A stretch of 41,214 nucleotides of DNA from an uncultured Clostridium sp. (GTDB lineage Bacteria; Bacillota; Clostridia; Clostridiales; Clostridiaceae): contig NZ_CAMTIG010000031.1 in assembly GCF_947072515.1 (NCBI RefSeq), positions 1-41,214 on the forward strand. The letters run 5' to 3'. A model generated the notes under the pieces. The model made no database searches, was not told the DNA's origin, and saw only the letters and a program-made list of their open reading frames with translations. Position numbers and translations under genes: made by a program. Of the stretch, positions 29,194-36,877 are shown piece after piece; position 1 is the first letter of the stretch; each line of letters opens with the position of its first letter.

Positions 29194-30396
29194 ATGAATG
29201 ACTATAAAGTGGAACAAAAAATTCTTAAAAATAAAGGCTTTATTATTTTTGTTGGATTTTTGAGTGCTTTTGTTCCTATGTCAACTGATCTTTATTTACC
29301 TGCTCTACCGAGTATGATAAATGAATTTCACACAAATGTACAAATTTTGAACCTTACTATAACATTCTTCTTTTTATTTTATGCAATAAGCATGTTATTT
29401 TGGGGTCCTTTAAGTGACAAACACGGTAGGCGAAAAATACTTTCCATCGGAATGATTTTATATACTATCGGAAGCTTTTTATGTTTTTTTGCTAAAACAG
29501 TTGATTTTTTAATAATTGCAAGAATTCTTCAAGCTATTGGAAGTGGTTCTGCTGTTGCTGTTTCTACAGCAATGATGAAAGATGTCTTTGTAGGTAAAAA
29601 ATTAGTTGCTATGTTAGCAACGGTACAATCTATAGCAATGACGACTCCTGTTATCGCTCCAATTATTGGTTCTTTTATTTTAGAATTTACTTCATGGCAT
29701 GGAATATTCCTCGTTTTAACTATAGTTGGTATTATTGCAGTTATCGGAAGTTTACTGCTTACAGAAACTTTACTAGAATTTAATACTGGAAACTTATTAA
29801 GTGTATTTAGTAACATAATTACTGTTGGTAAGAACCCAAGGTTCTCATCATTACTAGTAGTATTTTCAATTAATAGTATGCCAATGATGGCTTATATAAC
29901 AATGTCTTCATACATATATATAAACGGCTTTAAATTAAGTGATCAAGTATATAGTTTATTTTATTCTTGTACAGGATTATTCTTAGTTATTGGTCCATTA
30001 CTTTATATTAAATTATCAAAAAAATTCAAAGATTACGGAATAATAACCACTTGTTTTATTATTGTTATCATAAGCGGAATACTTCTGCAAGTAGTTGGTT
30101 TTAGAAATCAATATACATTTATATTAACTCTTATTCCAGCAATGTTATTTGGTAATATGCTTAGACCACCTGGAACTAATCTTATGTTATTACAGCAAGA
30201 TCATAATATAGGTTCAGCCTCTTCTCTTATAAGCTTTGCTAGCACAATTATGGGAAGTATAGGTATGTTTGTAATTACATTTAACTTTGGAAATAAAATA
30301 GTTGATATTGGGTTTATGTACCTTGTAGTTTCAGTTATAAGTTTAGTCCTTTGGCTAATCGTAACTAAAACTCATTTTGTAAAATTATCAAAATAA
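29194..30396 (+). CDS. MFS drug exporter, Bcr/CflA type
   Basis: Twelve-helix major facilitator antiporter of 400 residues. MSTDLYLPALPSM (about 29-41) at the first helix is the Bcr/CflA (DHA1) mark, and the loop 2-3 motif is GPLSDKHGRRKIL (about 71-83). Motif C is of the form TPVIAPIIGSFI in helix 5. Members export bicyclomycin, sulfonamides, chloramphenicol or small peptides; the substrate here is open. It is a single-gene unit with its own promoter, and its terminator overlaps the stop codon. Start ATG after GGGAGG. Confidence 0.9.
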   Translation: MNDYKVEQKILKNKGFIIFVGFLSAFVPMSTDLYLPALPSMINEFHTNVQILNLTITFFFLFYAISMLFWGPLSDKHGRRKILSIGMILYTIGSFLCFFAKTVDFLIIARILQAIGSGSAVAVSTAMMKDVFVGKKLVAMLATVQSIAMTTPVIAPIIGSFILEFTSWHGIFLVLTIVGIIAVIGSLLLTETLLEFNTGNLLSVFSNIITVGKNPRFSSLLVVFSINSMPMMAYITMSSYIYINGFKLSDQVYSLFYSCTGLFLVIGPLLYIKLSKKFKDYGIITTCFIIVIISGILLQVVGFRNQYTFILTLIPAMLFGNMLRPPGTNLMLLQQDHNIGSASSLISFASTIMGSIGMFVITFNFGNKIVDIGFMYLVVSVISLVLWLIVTKTHFVKLSK

Positions 30397-30424
30397 GGAT
30401 TAGAGTTAAACTCTAATCCTTATT
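30392..30424 (+). terminator. terminator of the exporter gene
   Basis: AATAAGGATTAGAG... pairs with ...CTCTAATCCTTATT, a stem of at least 14 bp with a small loop and a U-run, overlapping the stop codon. Confidence 0.88.
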
Positions 30425-30435
30425 TTTCTATATAA

Positions 30436-30480
30436 AAAATACACTTTTATTATGGATATATCATAATAAAAGTGTATTTT
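30436..30480 (-). terminator. terminator after yebC
   Basis: Nineteen-base-pair perfect stem 30436-30454 / 30462-30480 with a 7-base loop. The U-run is on the minus RNA. It stands back to back with the exporter terminator, as expected between convergent genes. Confidence 0.88.
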
Positions 30481-30497
30481 ATAAATTAGCTAAAGAA

Positions 30498-31235
30498 TTA
30501 GCCTTCCCATCCTTCTGGGAATTCAGCATTATGGTAAACTTCTTGTACATCTTCATCGTCATCAAGTAAGTCTAACATTTTTTGGAATTTCTTAGCATCG
30601 TCTTCATTGATTTCTGTCATTGTATCAGGAATCATTTTAACGCTAGCATCTAAGAATTCTATTTCTTCTTTTTCTAAACTTTCTCTAACTGTTCCAAAGT
30701 CTTCTGGAGTAGTGTATACTACAAATACTTCATCCTCAGATTGGAAATCTTCTGCTCCTGCATCTAATGCAAGCATCATGATTTCTTCTTCATCTAAATC
30801 ATTTTTTTCTATAACAATTTCACCTTTTTCTTGGAACATGAATCCAACACATCCTTGTGTTCCCATGTTTCCTCCACCTTTAGTGAAAGCACTTCTTACA
30901 TTACCTGCTGATCTATTTTTATTATCTGTTAACGTATCTACTATTACGGCAACACCAGATGGACCATATCCTTCATATACAATGTGGTCATAGTTTATTG
31001 ATGCTAATTCTCCTGCTGCTTTTTTTATAGCTCTACTTATTGTATCATTTGGCATGTTTGCTGCCTTAGCTTTTGCAATTACATCTCTAAGTTTTGCATT
31101 TGAATCAGGACTAGAACCACCATTCTTTACAGCCATTACTATTTCTTTACCTATTTTTGTGAAAATTTTTCCTCTTTTTGCATCCGTTTTACCTTTTTTG
31201 GCTTGGATATTATGCCATTTTGAATGTCCTGACAT
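30498..31235 (-). CDS. yebC: YebC/PmpR family protein
   Basis: 245-residue cytosolic protein of the YebC/TACO1 family, beginning [32 protein letters not shown]. Family landmarks [44 protein letters not shown] and the acidic C-terminus are all present. Members have been described as transcriptional regulators and, more recently, as translation factors that help ribosomes through difficult peptide stretches. It has a consensus promoter (31276-31304) and its own terminator. Start ATG after AGGAGG. Confidence 0.97.
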   Translation of the reverse strand: MSGHSKWHNIQAKKGKTDAKRGKIFTKIGKEIVMAVKNGGSSPDSNAKLRDVIAKAKAANMPNDTISRAIKKAAGELASINYDHIVYEGYGPSGVAVIVDTLTDNKNRSAGNVRSAFTKGGGNMGTQGCVGFMFQEKGEIVIEKNDLDEEEIMMLALDAGAEDFQSEDEVFVVYTTPEDFGTVRESLEKEEIEFLDASVKMIPDTMTEINEDDAKKFQKMLDLLDDDEDVQEVYHNAEFPEGWEG

Positions 31236-31275
31236 ATCGATTCCTCCTGTCTTAAATAAAAGTTTTTCCTATAAA

Positions 31276-31304
31276 ATTATATCATTGTAGCAATTATTGT
31301 TCAA
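31276..31304 (-). promoter_or_regulatory. promoter of yebC
   Basis: TTGAAC, a 17-base spacer and TATAAT on the minus strand, about 40 bases before the start. Confidence 0.8.
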
Positions 31305-31344
31305 CCACCCAATAATTTATATTTTATTTATATATCTCATATAT

Positions 31345-31992
31345 CTATATATTTTTATATAATCTGCCCTCTTCCTTAAAATATACCCCGTCTTCACTTA
31401 TGGTTATTTTCGCTTTTCCATTAGTTATTTGAGTAAATTCCTCTTCCATCTTTTCTCTTAAACTTTCTTCTGCATATATGTGTATAATAACTTTATCAGT
31501 ATATTCTGTTTCTTCTATATGCCATTCATTTTGTCCACATGTATATTGTATTTTACCTAAAAGGTCATATTCTGTTTCTATAGAGAGTTTAAGTCCATTT
31601 ACTTTTTCTACTATTCCAGCACTTTTTAAAGCTATACTAGCTCCCTTTATATATGCTCTAGTAAGTCCTCCTGCACCTAAAAGAATCCCACCAAAATATC
31701 TTGTAACTACAATAGCACAATCACATACTCCACTTTTTTTCATTACTTCTAAAATTGGAATTCCTGCTGTTCCTTGTGGTTCCCCATCATCTGAATATCT
31801 TTGAATATTATTTTTCTCTCCAATTACATATGCAAAACAGTTATGTCTCGCTTGCTTATGCATAGCTTTTATTTCTGCAACAAATGCTTTTGCTTCTTCT
31901 TCTGTTTCAACACGCTTTGCATATCCTATAAATTCGGATTTTTTCTCTTCAAATCTGTCTTCGCCTCTATCTCTTATAGTTATATATGACAT
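31345..31992 (-). CDS. yigZ: YigZ/IMPACT family protein
   Basis: 215-residue protein of the UPF0029/IMPACT family. The N-terminal domain contains FVAEIKAMHKQARHNCFAYVIG, SDDGEPQGTAG, VVTRYFGGILLGAGGLTRAY. The C-terminal DUF1949-like domain follows from about 140. The eukaryotic relative regulates Gcn2; bacterial function is unsettled. Start ATG after AGGAGG. Its first 26 bases overlap the end of the MocR gene, so the two are translated from one message. Confidence 0.95.
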   Translation of the reverse strand: MSYITIRDRGEDRFEEKKSEFIGYAKRVETEEEAKAFVAEIKAMHKQARHNCFAYVIGEKNNIQRYSDDGEPQGTAGIPILEVMKKSGVCDCAIVVTRYFGGILLGAGGLTRAYIKGASIALKSAGIVEKVNGLKLSIETEYDLLGKIQYTCGQNEWHIEETEYTDKVIIHIYAEESLREKMEEEFTQITNGKAKITISEDGVYFKEEGRLYKNI

Positions 31993-33385
31993 CTAACTCC
32001 TCCTTTATAATATCTATTCCTATCTCTATCTTCTCTCTATCCGTCTGTGAAAAACCTAATCTAAAGGATCTGTCCCCTTCTTCTTTATTCTTAAAAAATA
32101 ATACTCCTGGAGTTATAAAGACATTTTTTTCTCTAAGTCTAAAAAATAATTCTCTAGAAGTTATCTTATTACTTTTTAATTCTAAATAGAAATTTAATCC
32201 TCCCTTTGGTTTTCTATAAGTTACGTATTCACTTAATTTTAGATTTATCTCATTTTCTAAAAAAGTATATCTTCTTTTATACTCCTTTGATAACTCTATT
32301 ATATTCTTTTTCCAACCACAATTTTTAATATAATATTCTAAAGCTCTTTGCATAAGACTTGATGTAGATATATCTGTATTAAACTTTGTTTTAGAAAAAT
32401 TTTCTTTAAATTTAGCTGGAGTTATTATATATCCTAAACGTATTCCAGGTAAAAATATCTTTGAAAAACTTTTTATATATACTACCCTATCATCTTTATC
32501 TAACTTCTTAAACGGTATGTATTCTAAAGTTTTTTCATATATAAGTTCTGATAAATAATCATCTTCTATTATATAGAAATCATATTTGTTAGCTAATTCA
32601 AGAATCTTTTTTTTCTTTTCTAAACTATAAGAACTTCCTGTTGGATTTTGAAAATAACTCATAACATACAATAATCTTATTTTATGTTTTTTAAGAACAT
32701 CTTCAAACTCTTTTATATTTATCCCGTCATTTTCCATAGGTATCTCTATTATGTTTGCTTTTTTCCATTTAAAAACTGATAAAGCTCCACCATAAGTAGG
32801 CTTTTCCACTACAATGTTCTCATTTATATTAAGCATGGCTTTTGATGCTATATCTATACCTTGTTGTGCTCCAGAAACAATAAGGATATTTTCATAATCA
32901 ATTTTATTTCCCCAAAATACACTATTAATGGTTTTTCGTAAAGGCTCATACCCTAAAGCATCTTGAGTTAATAAAACTTCTTCACCATCTCTATCTAAAA
33001 CTTTATTTATTATTTCTTTAAAATCTTTTATTGGAAAGAAAATTTCTTTAGTTGTTTCGCCAGTAAAATCTACAAAATCAATATCTTTTCCTTGAATCAT
33101 TTTAAAAGTTTTAGAGTATTCACGTCTAAAATTAAATGGAATTTCTTTTCTTTTAGCATAAGTTCCGCTTCCTATTTTTTGATATGCATATCCCTCTTGC
33201 TTTAATTTATTATATGCACTTATAACTGTTATTTTATTTACATTTAACTTTAAACTTAAACCTCTGATAGATGGTAGTCTCTGTCCATCTTCTATATTCC
33301 CATTTTCTATATTTTCTTTTATCTTTAAATAAATCTCTATATATTTACTTTCCTCTTCTTTAAAACAAATATCATCTATCCACAT
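31967..33385 (-). CDS. MocR-type regulator (GntR helix-turn-helix plus aminotransferase domain)
   Basis: 472 residues. The N-terminal winged helix has GQRLPSIRGLSLKLNVNKITVISAYNKLKQEGY (about 37-69), the GntR signature. The fold type I aminotransferase domain (about 110-472) has SGAQQGIDIASKA, MSYFQNPTG, EDDYLSEL and the PLP lysine in SFSKIFLPGIRLGY. MocR proteins sense PLP or amino-acid aldimines and usually control a nearby gene, for example PLP synthesis or GABA use. Here the only linked gene is yigZ, which overlaps it by 26 bases, so the target is not obvious. Start ATG downstream of AAGGGG. Confidence 0.93.
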   Translation of the reverse strand: MWIDDICFKEEESKYIEIYLKIKENIENGNIEDGQRLPSIRGLSLKLNVNKITVISAYNKLKQEGYAYQKIGSGTYAKRKEIPFNFRREYSKTFKMIQGKDIDFVDFTGETTKEIFFPIKDFKEIINKVLDRDGEEVLLTQDALGYEPLRKTINSVFWGNKIDYENILIVSGAQQGIDIASKAMLNINENIVVEKPTYGGALSVFKWKKANIIEIPMENDGINIKEFEDVLKKHKIRLLYVMSYFQNPTGSSYSLEKKKKILELANKYDFYIIEDDYLSELIYEKTLEYIPFKKLDKDDRVVYIKSFSKIFLPGIRLGYIITPAKFKENFSKTKFNTDISTSSLMQRALEYYIKNCGWKKNIIELSKEYKRRYTFLENEINLKLSEYVTYRKPKGGLNFYLELKSNKITSRELFFRLREKNVFITPGVLFFKNKEEGDRSFRLGFSQTDREKIEIGIDIIKEELDVIYNYKR

Positions 33386-33471
33386 AAAGACTGCCCCTTA
33401 TTTACTTATTAATATCTTACAACTCACCTTTAGATTAGCTTTTATATTTATATTTAAATTTAGCTTTATTT

Positions 33472-33510
33472 AAAATAGAGTCTTAGGATTTTCTCCTAAA
33501 ACTCTATTTT
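33472..33510 (-). terminator. terminator after hflX
   Basis: Seventeen-base-pair stem 33472-33488 / 33494-33510 with a 5-base loop. One U-G pair forms only in the minus RNA. It lies immediately after the stop codon. Confidence 0.88.
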
Positions 33511-33511
33511 C

Positions 33512-35305
33512 TTATAATTCTTTTATTAAAAACTCTTTAGTTTTATTATAAACTTCTTCATCTACTTCAGCTTGTATTAACGTTCCTCTATCCTCATAGT
33601 CTTCTTTTAATATTCTAGAACTTCTATGAAGCATTGATACTATATCCCCTTTTTCATAAGGAATTATAAGTTCTACTTTCTTTAAGCTATATGGAAGCTT
33701 TTCTTCTATTTTATGAATTAGTCCTTCTATATTCAGTTCTTGTTTTGCTGAAATCTCAACTATATCATAACTAGAAAACTCTTCTCTTAAAGCTTCTATT
33801 TGCTCTTCTGTAGCTTTATCTATCTTATTTAAAACAAGTATCGTTTCTTTCCCTAAAGCATCTAACTCTTTTAATACTTCTTCAACAGCTTTCACTTGCT
33901 CAATAGACTCAACACTCGATGCATCTACTACGTGACATAAAAGATCTGCATAGATTACTTCTTCTAATGTTGATTTAAAAGCTTCAACTAAATCATGTGG
34001 TAACTTTCTAACAAATCCAACTGTATCAGTTAATGTTATAAGCCCCTTATTTTTTAATATTATAGCTCTTGTTGTTATATCTAATGTTGCAAAAAGCATA
34101 TCTGCTTCAAAAACATCTTCTTTTACTTTATTTTCCTTAGAAGTCGCAACTTTGCATAATGTATTTCTAAGAGTAGATTTTCCTGCATTTGTATATCCTA
34201 CTAAAGAAACCTTAGGAATACTTTCTTTATTTCTCTTTTCTCTTTGAACTTCTCTAGTTTTCTTAATTTTTTTAAGTTCTGCATTTAAATCATATATAGT
34301 TTCATTAATATGTCTTTTATCTGTTTCTAGTTTCTTTTCTCCAGGTCCTCTTGTTCCAATTCCTCCTCCAGTTCTAGAAAGGATTGTTCCAAGTCCCATA
34401 AGTCTACTTTTTCTATATTTAAGCTGTGCAAGTTCTACTTGAATTTTTGCTTCCTTACTCTTTGCTCTTCTTGCAAATATTTCAAGAATAAGAGTAGTTC
34501 TATCAATAACTTTTGCTCCAATTGCATTTTCTAAGTTTCTTACTTGAGCTCCTGATAGTTCGTCATCAAAAATTATTAGATTTGCTCTTTCCACCTGTCT
34601 TAAATGAGCTATTTCTAAAACTTTTCCTCTTCCTATGTAAAATGCTGCATCAATTTTATTTCTTGCTTGGAACATTTTGTTTAATACTGGTATTTCACAA
34701 GCCTTTGTTAATTCTTCTAACTCTTCTAAACTTTCTCTTGTATCAGAACCAACTAAAATAGCTTTTTCTTGTAAATCTTCTTCAACTTCATTTTCTTTAA
34801 TTAAATTTTCTGAATATCTTATTTTATCTAACACGTCTATTGCTAATAAACCATCTAAAGAAAGATTGTTTTTTTCTTCATATACTAAGTTATTATTGTA
34901 TAATGTTAAATTTGCAAAAGAAAAATCTATTACTTCTCCTTTTGATATCCCAATTGCTACAATTGCATCTAATTTTAATTTTACAAGTGCACTTAGATCT
35001 AAAGCTGAAAGATTGCTATATCCATTTGGATGTGTATGAATTATTCTTACTCCTGCTAATCTTTTTTCATTTATATCTAATAAAGGAAGTTCTACAGATG
35101 TGGAATCTCCAATTGCAATTGAAGTTACTTTTCCTTTTCTATCAATAGCCACACTGACTTCTCTTTCAATATTAGTTGATACCTTTGCAATTCTTTCTAT
35201 AATTTCAACAGAACAAAATTCTGTTTTTTGTGTTTTCAAACTATACAAAGAATCTAACTCATTTATTATGGAATTTTTAACTCCATCTACATTTCCGTGT
35301 ATCAC
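33512..35305 (-). CDS. hflX: ribosome-associated GTPase HflX with N-terminal JAMM-like domain
   Basis: HflX splits stalled or hibernating ribosomes using GTP. Typical length is about 410-430; this is 597. Residues from about 180 form the normal protein: the N-terminal domain starting KAILVGSD, then GGIGTRGPGEKKLETDKRHI (about 313-333), and the G domain with G1 GYTNAGKST (370-378), DTVGF and NKID. Residues 1-180 are extra. They contain HTHPNGYSNLSALD (90-103), which is the JAMM/MPN+ pattern HxH-x7-SxxD, and an upstream Glu at 49 in EVSVAID. Numbering is from GTG 35305, chosen because AGAGG lies 8 bases before it; a frame from GTG 35314 is three codons longer. The promoter is at 35350-35378, divergent from hpt. 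Confidence 0.93.
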   Translation of the reverse strand: MIHGNVDGVKNSIINELDSLYSLKTQKTEFCSVEIIERIAKVSTNIEREVSVAIDRKGKVTSIAIGDSTSVELPLLDINEKRLAGVRIIHTHPNGYSNLSALDLSALVKLKLDAIVAIGISKGEVIDFSFANLTLYNNNLVYEEKNNLSLDGLLAIDVLDKIRYSENLIKENEVEEDLQEKAILVGSDTRESLEELEELTKACEIPVLNKMFQARNKIDAAFYIGRGKVLEIAHLRQVERANLIIFDDELSGAQVRNLENAIGAKVIDRTTLILEIFARRAKSKEAKIQVELAQLKYRKSRLMGLGTILSRTGGGIGTRGPGEKKLETDKRHINETIYDLNAELKKIKKTREVQREKRNKESIPKVSLVGYTNAGKSTLRNTLCKVATSKENKVKEDVFEADMLFATLDITTRAIILKNKGLITLTDTVGFVRKLPHDLVEAFKSTLEEVIYADLLCHVVDASSVESIEQVKAVEEVLKELDALGKETILVLNKIDKATEEQIEALREEFSSYDIVEISAKQELNIEGLIHKIEEKLPYSLKKVELIIPYEKGDIVSMLHRSSRILKEDYEDRGTLIQAEVDEEVYNKTKEFLIKEL

Positions 35306-35349
35306 TTCTATCACCTCTTAACTATCTAATCTTTTTATGAATTGCTTTA

Positions 35350-35378
35350 ATTTTACTCTATCTCTTCTTTATTGTAAA
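35350..35378 (-). promoter_or_regulatory. promoter of hflX
   Basis: TTTACA, a 17-base spacer and TAAAAT on the minus strand, about 45 bases before the start. Confidence 0.65.
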
Positions 35379-35399
35379 CATTACTATTAAATTTTTCCC

Positions 35400-35428
35400 T
35401 TGATTTTTAAGGCATAATAAAGTATTTT
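35400..35428 (+). promoter_or_regulatory. probable promoter of hpt
   Basis: TTGATT, a 17-base spacer and TATTTT, about 41 bases before the start, divergent from the hflX promoter with 21 bases between the two -35 boxes. Confidence 0.45.
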
Positions 35429-35469
35429 ATTTAATAAGGACAATGGTTTTAAAAATTGGAGGTTTTCAC

Positions 35470-35994
35470 ATGGATAATAAAAAACGTAATGTACTATTTT
35501 CAGAAGAACAAATAAAAGAAAGAACTAAAGAAGTTGGAGCTTTAATAACTAAAGATTTTGCTGATAAAAATCTTTATGTACTTTCTCTACTTAGAGGAAG
35601 CTTTGTTTTTGCAGCTGATTTAGTTAGATGTATAGATACTAAAGCTAAAATTGGATTTATGACTACATCAAGTTATGGTGATAGTGAAGAAAGTTCAGGT
35701 AGAGTTAAAATAGTAAATGATATTCCTGATAATATTGAAGGCTATGATGTTTTAATAGTTGATGATATTGTTGATAGTGGTATCACTATGAACTTTGTTG
35801 TAGAACACGTAAAAAAATTAGGTGCTAATTCAGTTAAGACTTGTGTACTTTTAGATAAACCTTCTAGAAGACAAGTAAAAATTTCACCTGATTATTGTTG
35901 TTTCCCAATTGACGATTTATTCGTTGTTGGATATGGACTTAACTATGGTGACTACTATAGAAACGTACCATACGTATTTAACTGGGAAGCTTAG
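35470..35994 (+). CDS. hpt: hypoxanthine phosphoribosyltransferase
   Basis: Salvages hypoxanthine (and usually guanine) with PRPP to IMP/GMP (174 residues). It has LSLLRGSFVFAADLVR, the flexible loop TTSSYGDSEESSG, the PRPP motif VLIVDDIVDSGIT (about 95-107) and the C-terminal FVVGYGLNYGDYYRNVPYV. The frame extends nine codons upstream, but GGAGG inside it is 7 bases before ATG 35470, which is used. It is a single-gene unit ended by a hairpin. Confidence 0.97.
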   Translation: MDNKKRNVLFSEEQIKERTKEVGALITKDFADKNLYVLSLLRGSFVFAADLVRCIDTKAKIGFMTTSSYGDSEESSGRVKIVNDIPDNIEGYDVLIVDDIVDSGITMNFVVEHVKKLGANSVKTCVLLDKPSRRQVKISPDYCCFPIDDLFVVGYGLNYGDYYRNVPYVFNWEA

Positions 35995-36016
35995 GATATA
36001 TAAATTTTAGTTTAAT

Positions 36017-36049
36017 AAACCTAGACAAATATACTATTTGTCTAGGTTT
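36017..36049 (+). terminator. terminator after hpt
   Basis: Fourteen-base-pair perfect stem 36017-36030 / 36036-36049 with loop ATACT. Since it is A- and T-flanked on both sides, it may also serve yunB. Confidence 0.85.
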
Positions 36050-36095
36050 TAATTTTATATTTTTTTAATTTACACTTTTTACTTTTTATTCATCT

Positions 36096-36779
36096 TTAGT
36101 CACTACCTATCGCTGAATTTAAACCTCCTAGGTCTATTGATGTATTAGGAATTTTCCCAACAACAACAATATCTGTTAAAGGCACCTCTGTATTTACTGT
36201 TATCCCTTCCATATATAAAGGAATTTGAATATTAAGCTTTGCTTCAACTTGCAAATATACTGTATATCGTGTTTGATTTATTCCTTCACTTTCAAAGTTA
36301 GCCGAAAACTTTGTTGATACATTTCCTATAGGATCAACATTTACTGTAATATCTGGTCCAAATTCATAATAAATACTACTGTCTGTTACCCATCCCATTG
36401 GAACCTTTATTCCTTCTGTTCCCATCTTTTGAATAGCTTCATTACATCTAGTAGAAATTATTCCATTTAGTTTATTTAATTTCATAGTATTTGCATTTAT
36501 CATATTTATATTTCCATCTGGATCCTTTTCTATATGAATTGCATCATCCTCCTTAAACAACTCATCAAATGCTTCTATACTTATTTCATTTATAACTCTT
36601 ATAACCTTGTTTTTCATTGTGGCCTTAGCAACTTCTAAGACTGTTGGCATTACTTTTTTATCAAAAAAAACAATAAAAGCATTGGTTAGTACTGCTAAGA
36701 TAATCCCTAAAAACAGCCATGATTTTAATTTTTTTCTTTTACCGGGTTTCCGTCCTCTTTTATTGGTGTAATATTCCAT
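36096..36779 (-). CDS. yunB: sporulation protein YunB
   Basis: 227-residue protein. A basic N-terminus (KRGRKPGKRKKLK) is followed by one membrane segment (about 20-39) and an outside domain with ISTRCNEAIQK, VPMGWVTDSSIYYEFGP and ...VYLQVEAKLNIQIPLYMEGITVNTEVPLTDIVVVGKIPN, the pattern of the YunB family. In Bacillus yunB is a mother-cell sporulation gene needed for proper spore formation; its biochemical role is unknown. It is divergent from the penicillin-binding protein gene with 98 bases between. Confidence 0.9.
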   Translation of the reverse strand: MEYYTNKRGRKPGKRKKLKSWLFLGIILAVLTNAFIVFFDKKVMPTVLEVAKATMKNKVIRVINEISIEAFDELFKEDDAIHIEKDPDGNINMINANTMKLNKLNGIISTRCNEAIQKMGTEGIKVPMGWVTDSSIYYEFGPDITVNVDPIGNVSTKFSANFESEGINQTRYTVYLQVEAKLNIQIPLYMEGITVNTEVPLTDIVVVGKIPNTSIDLGGLNSAIGSD

Positions 36780-36826
36780 ATAAACCTCTTTATTTGATTT
36801 GTATTGTTTTCCTAATACTATAATTA

Positions 36827-36835
36827 TGTTATAAT
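36827..36835 (+). promoter_or_regulatory. extended -10 promoter of the penicillin-binding protein gene
   Basis: TGTTATAAT, an extended -10 element (TGN-TATAAT) about 43 bases before the start. No good -35 is needed or seen. Confidence 0.55.
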
Positions 36836-36877
36836 TATGAAGAATATTAATTTTATACTAATTTTTAGGAGGGGAAG

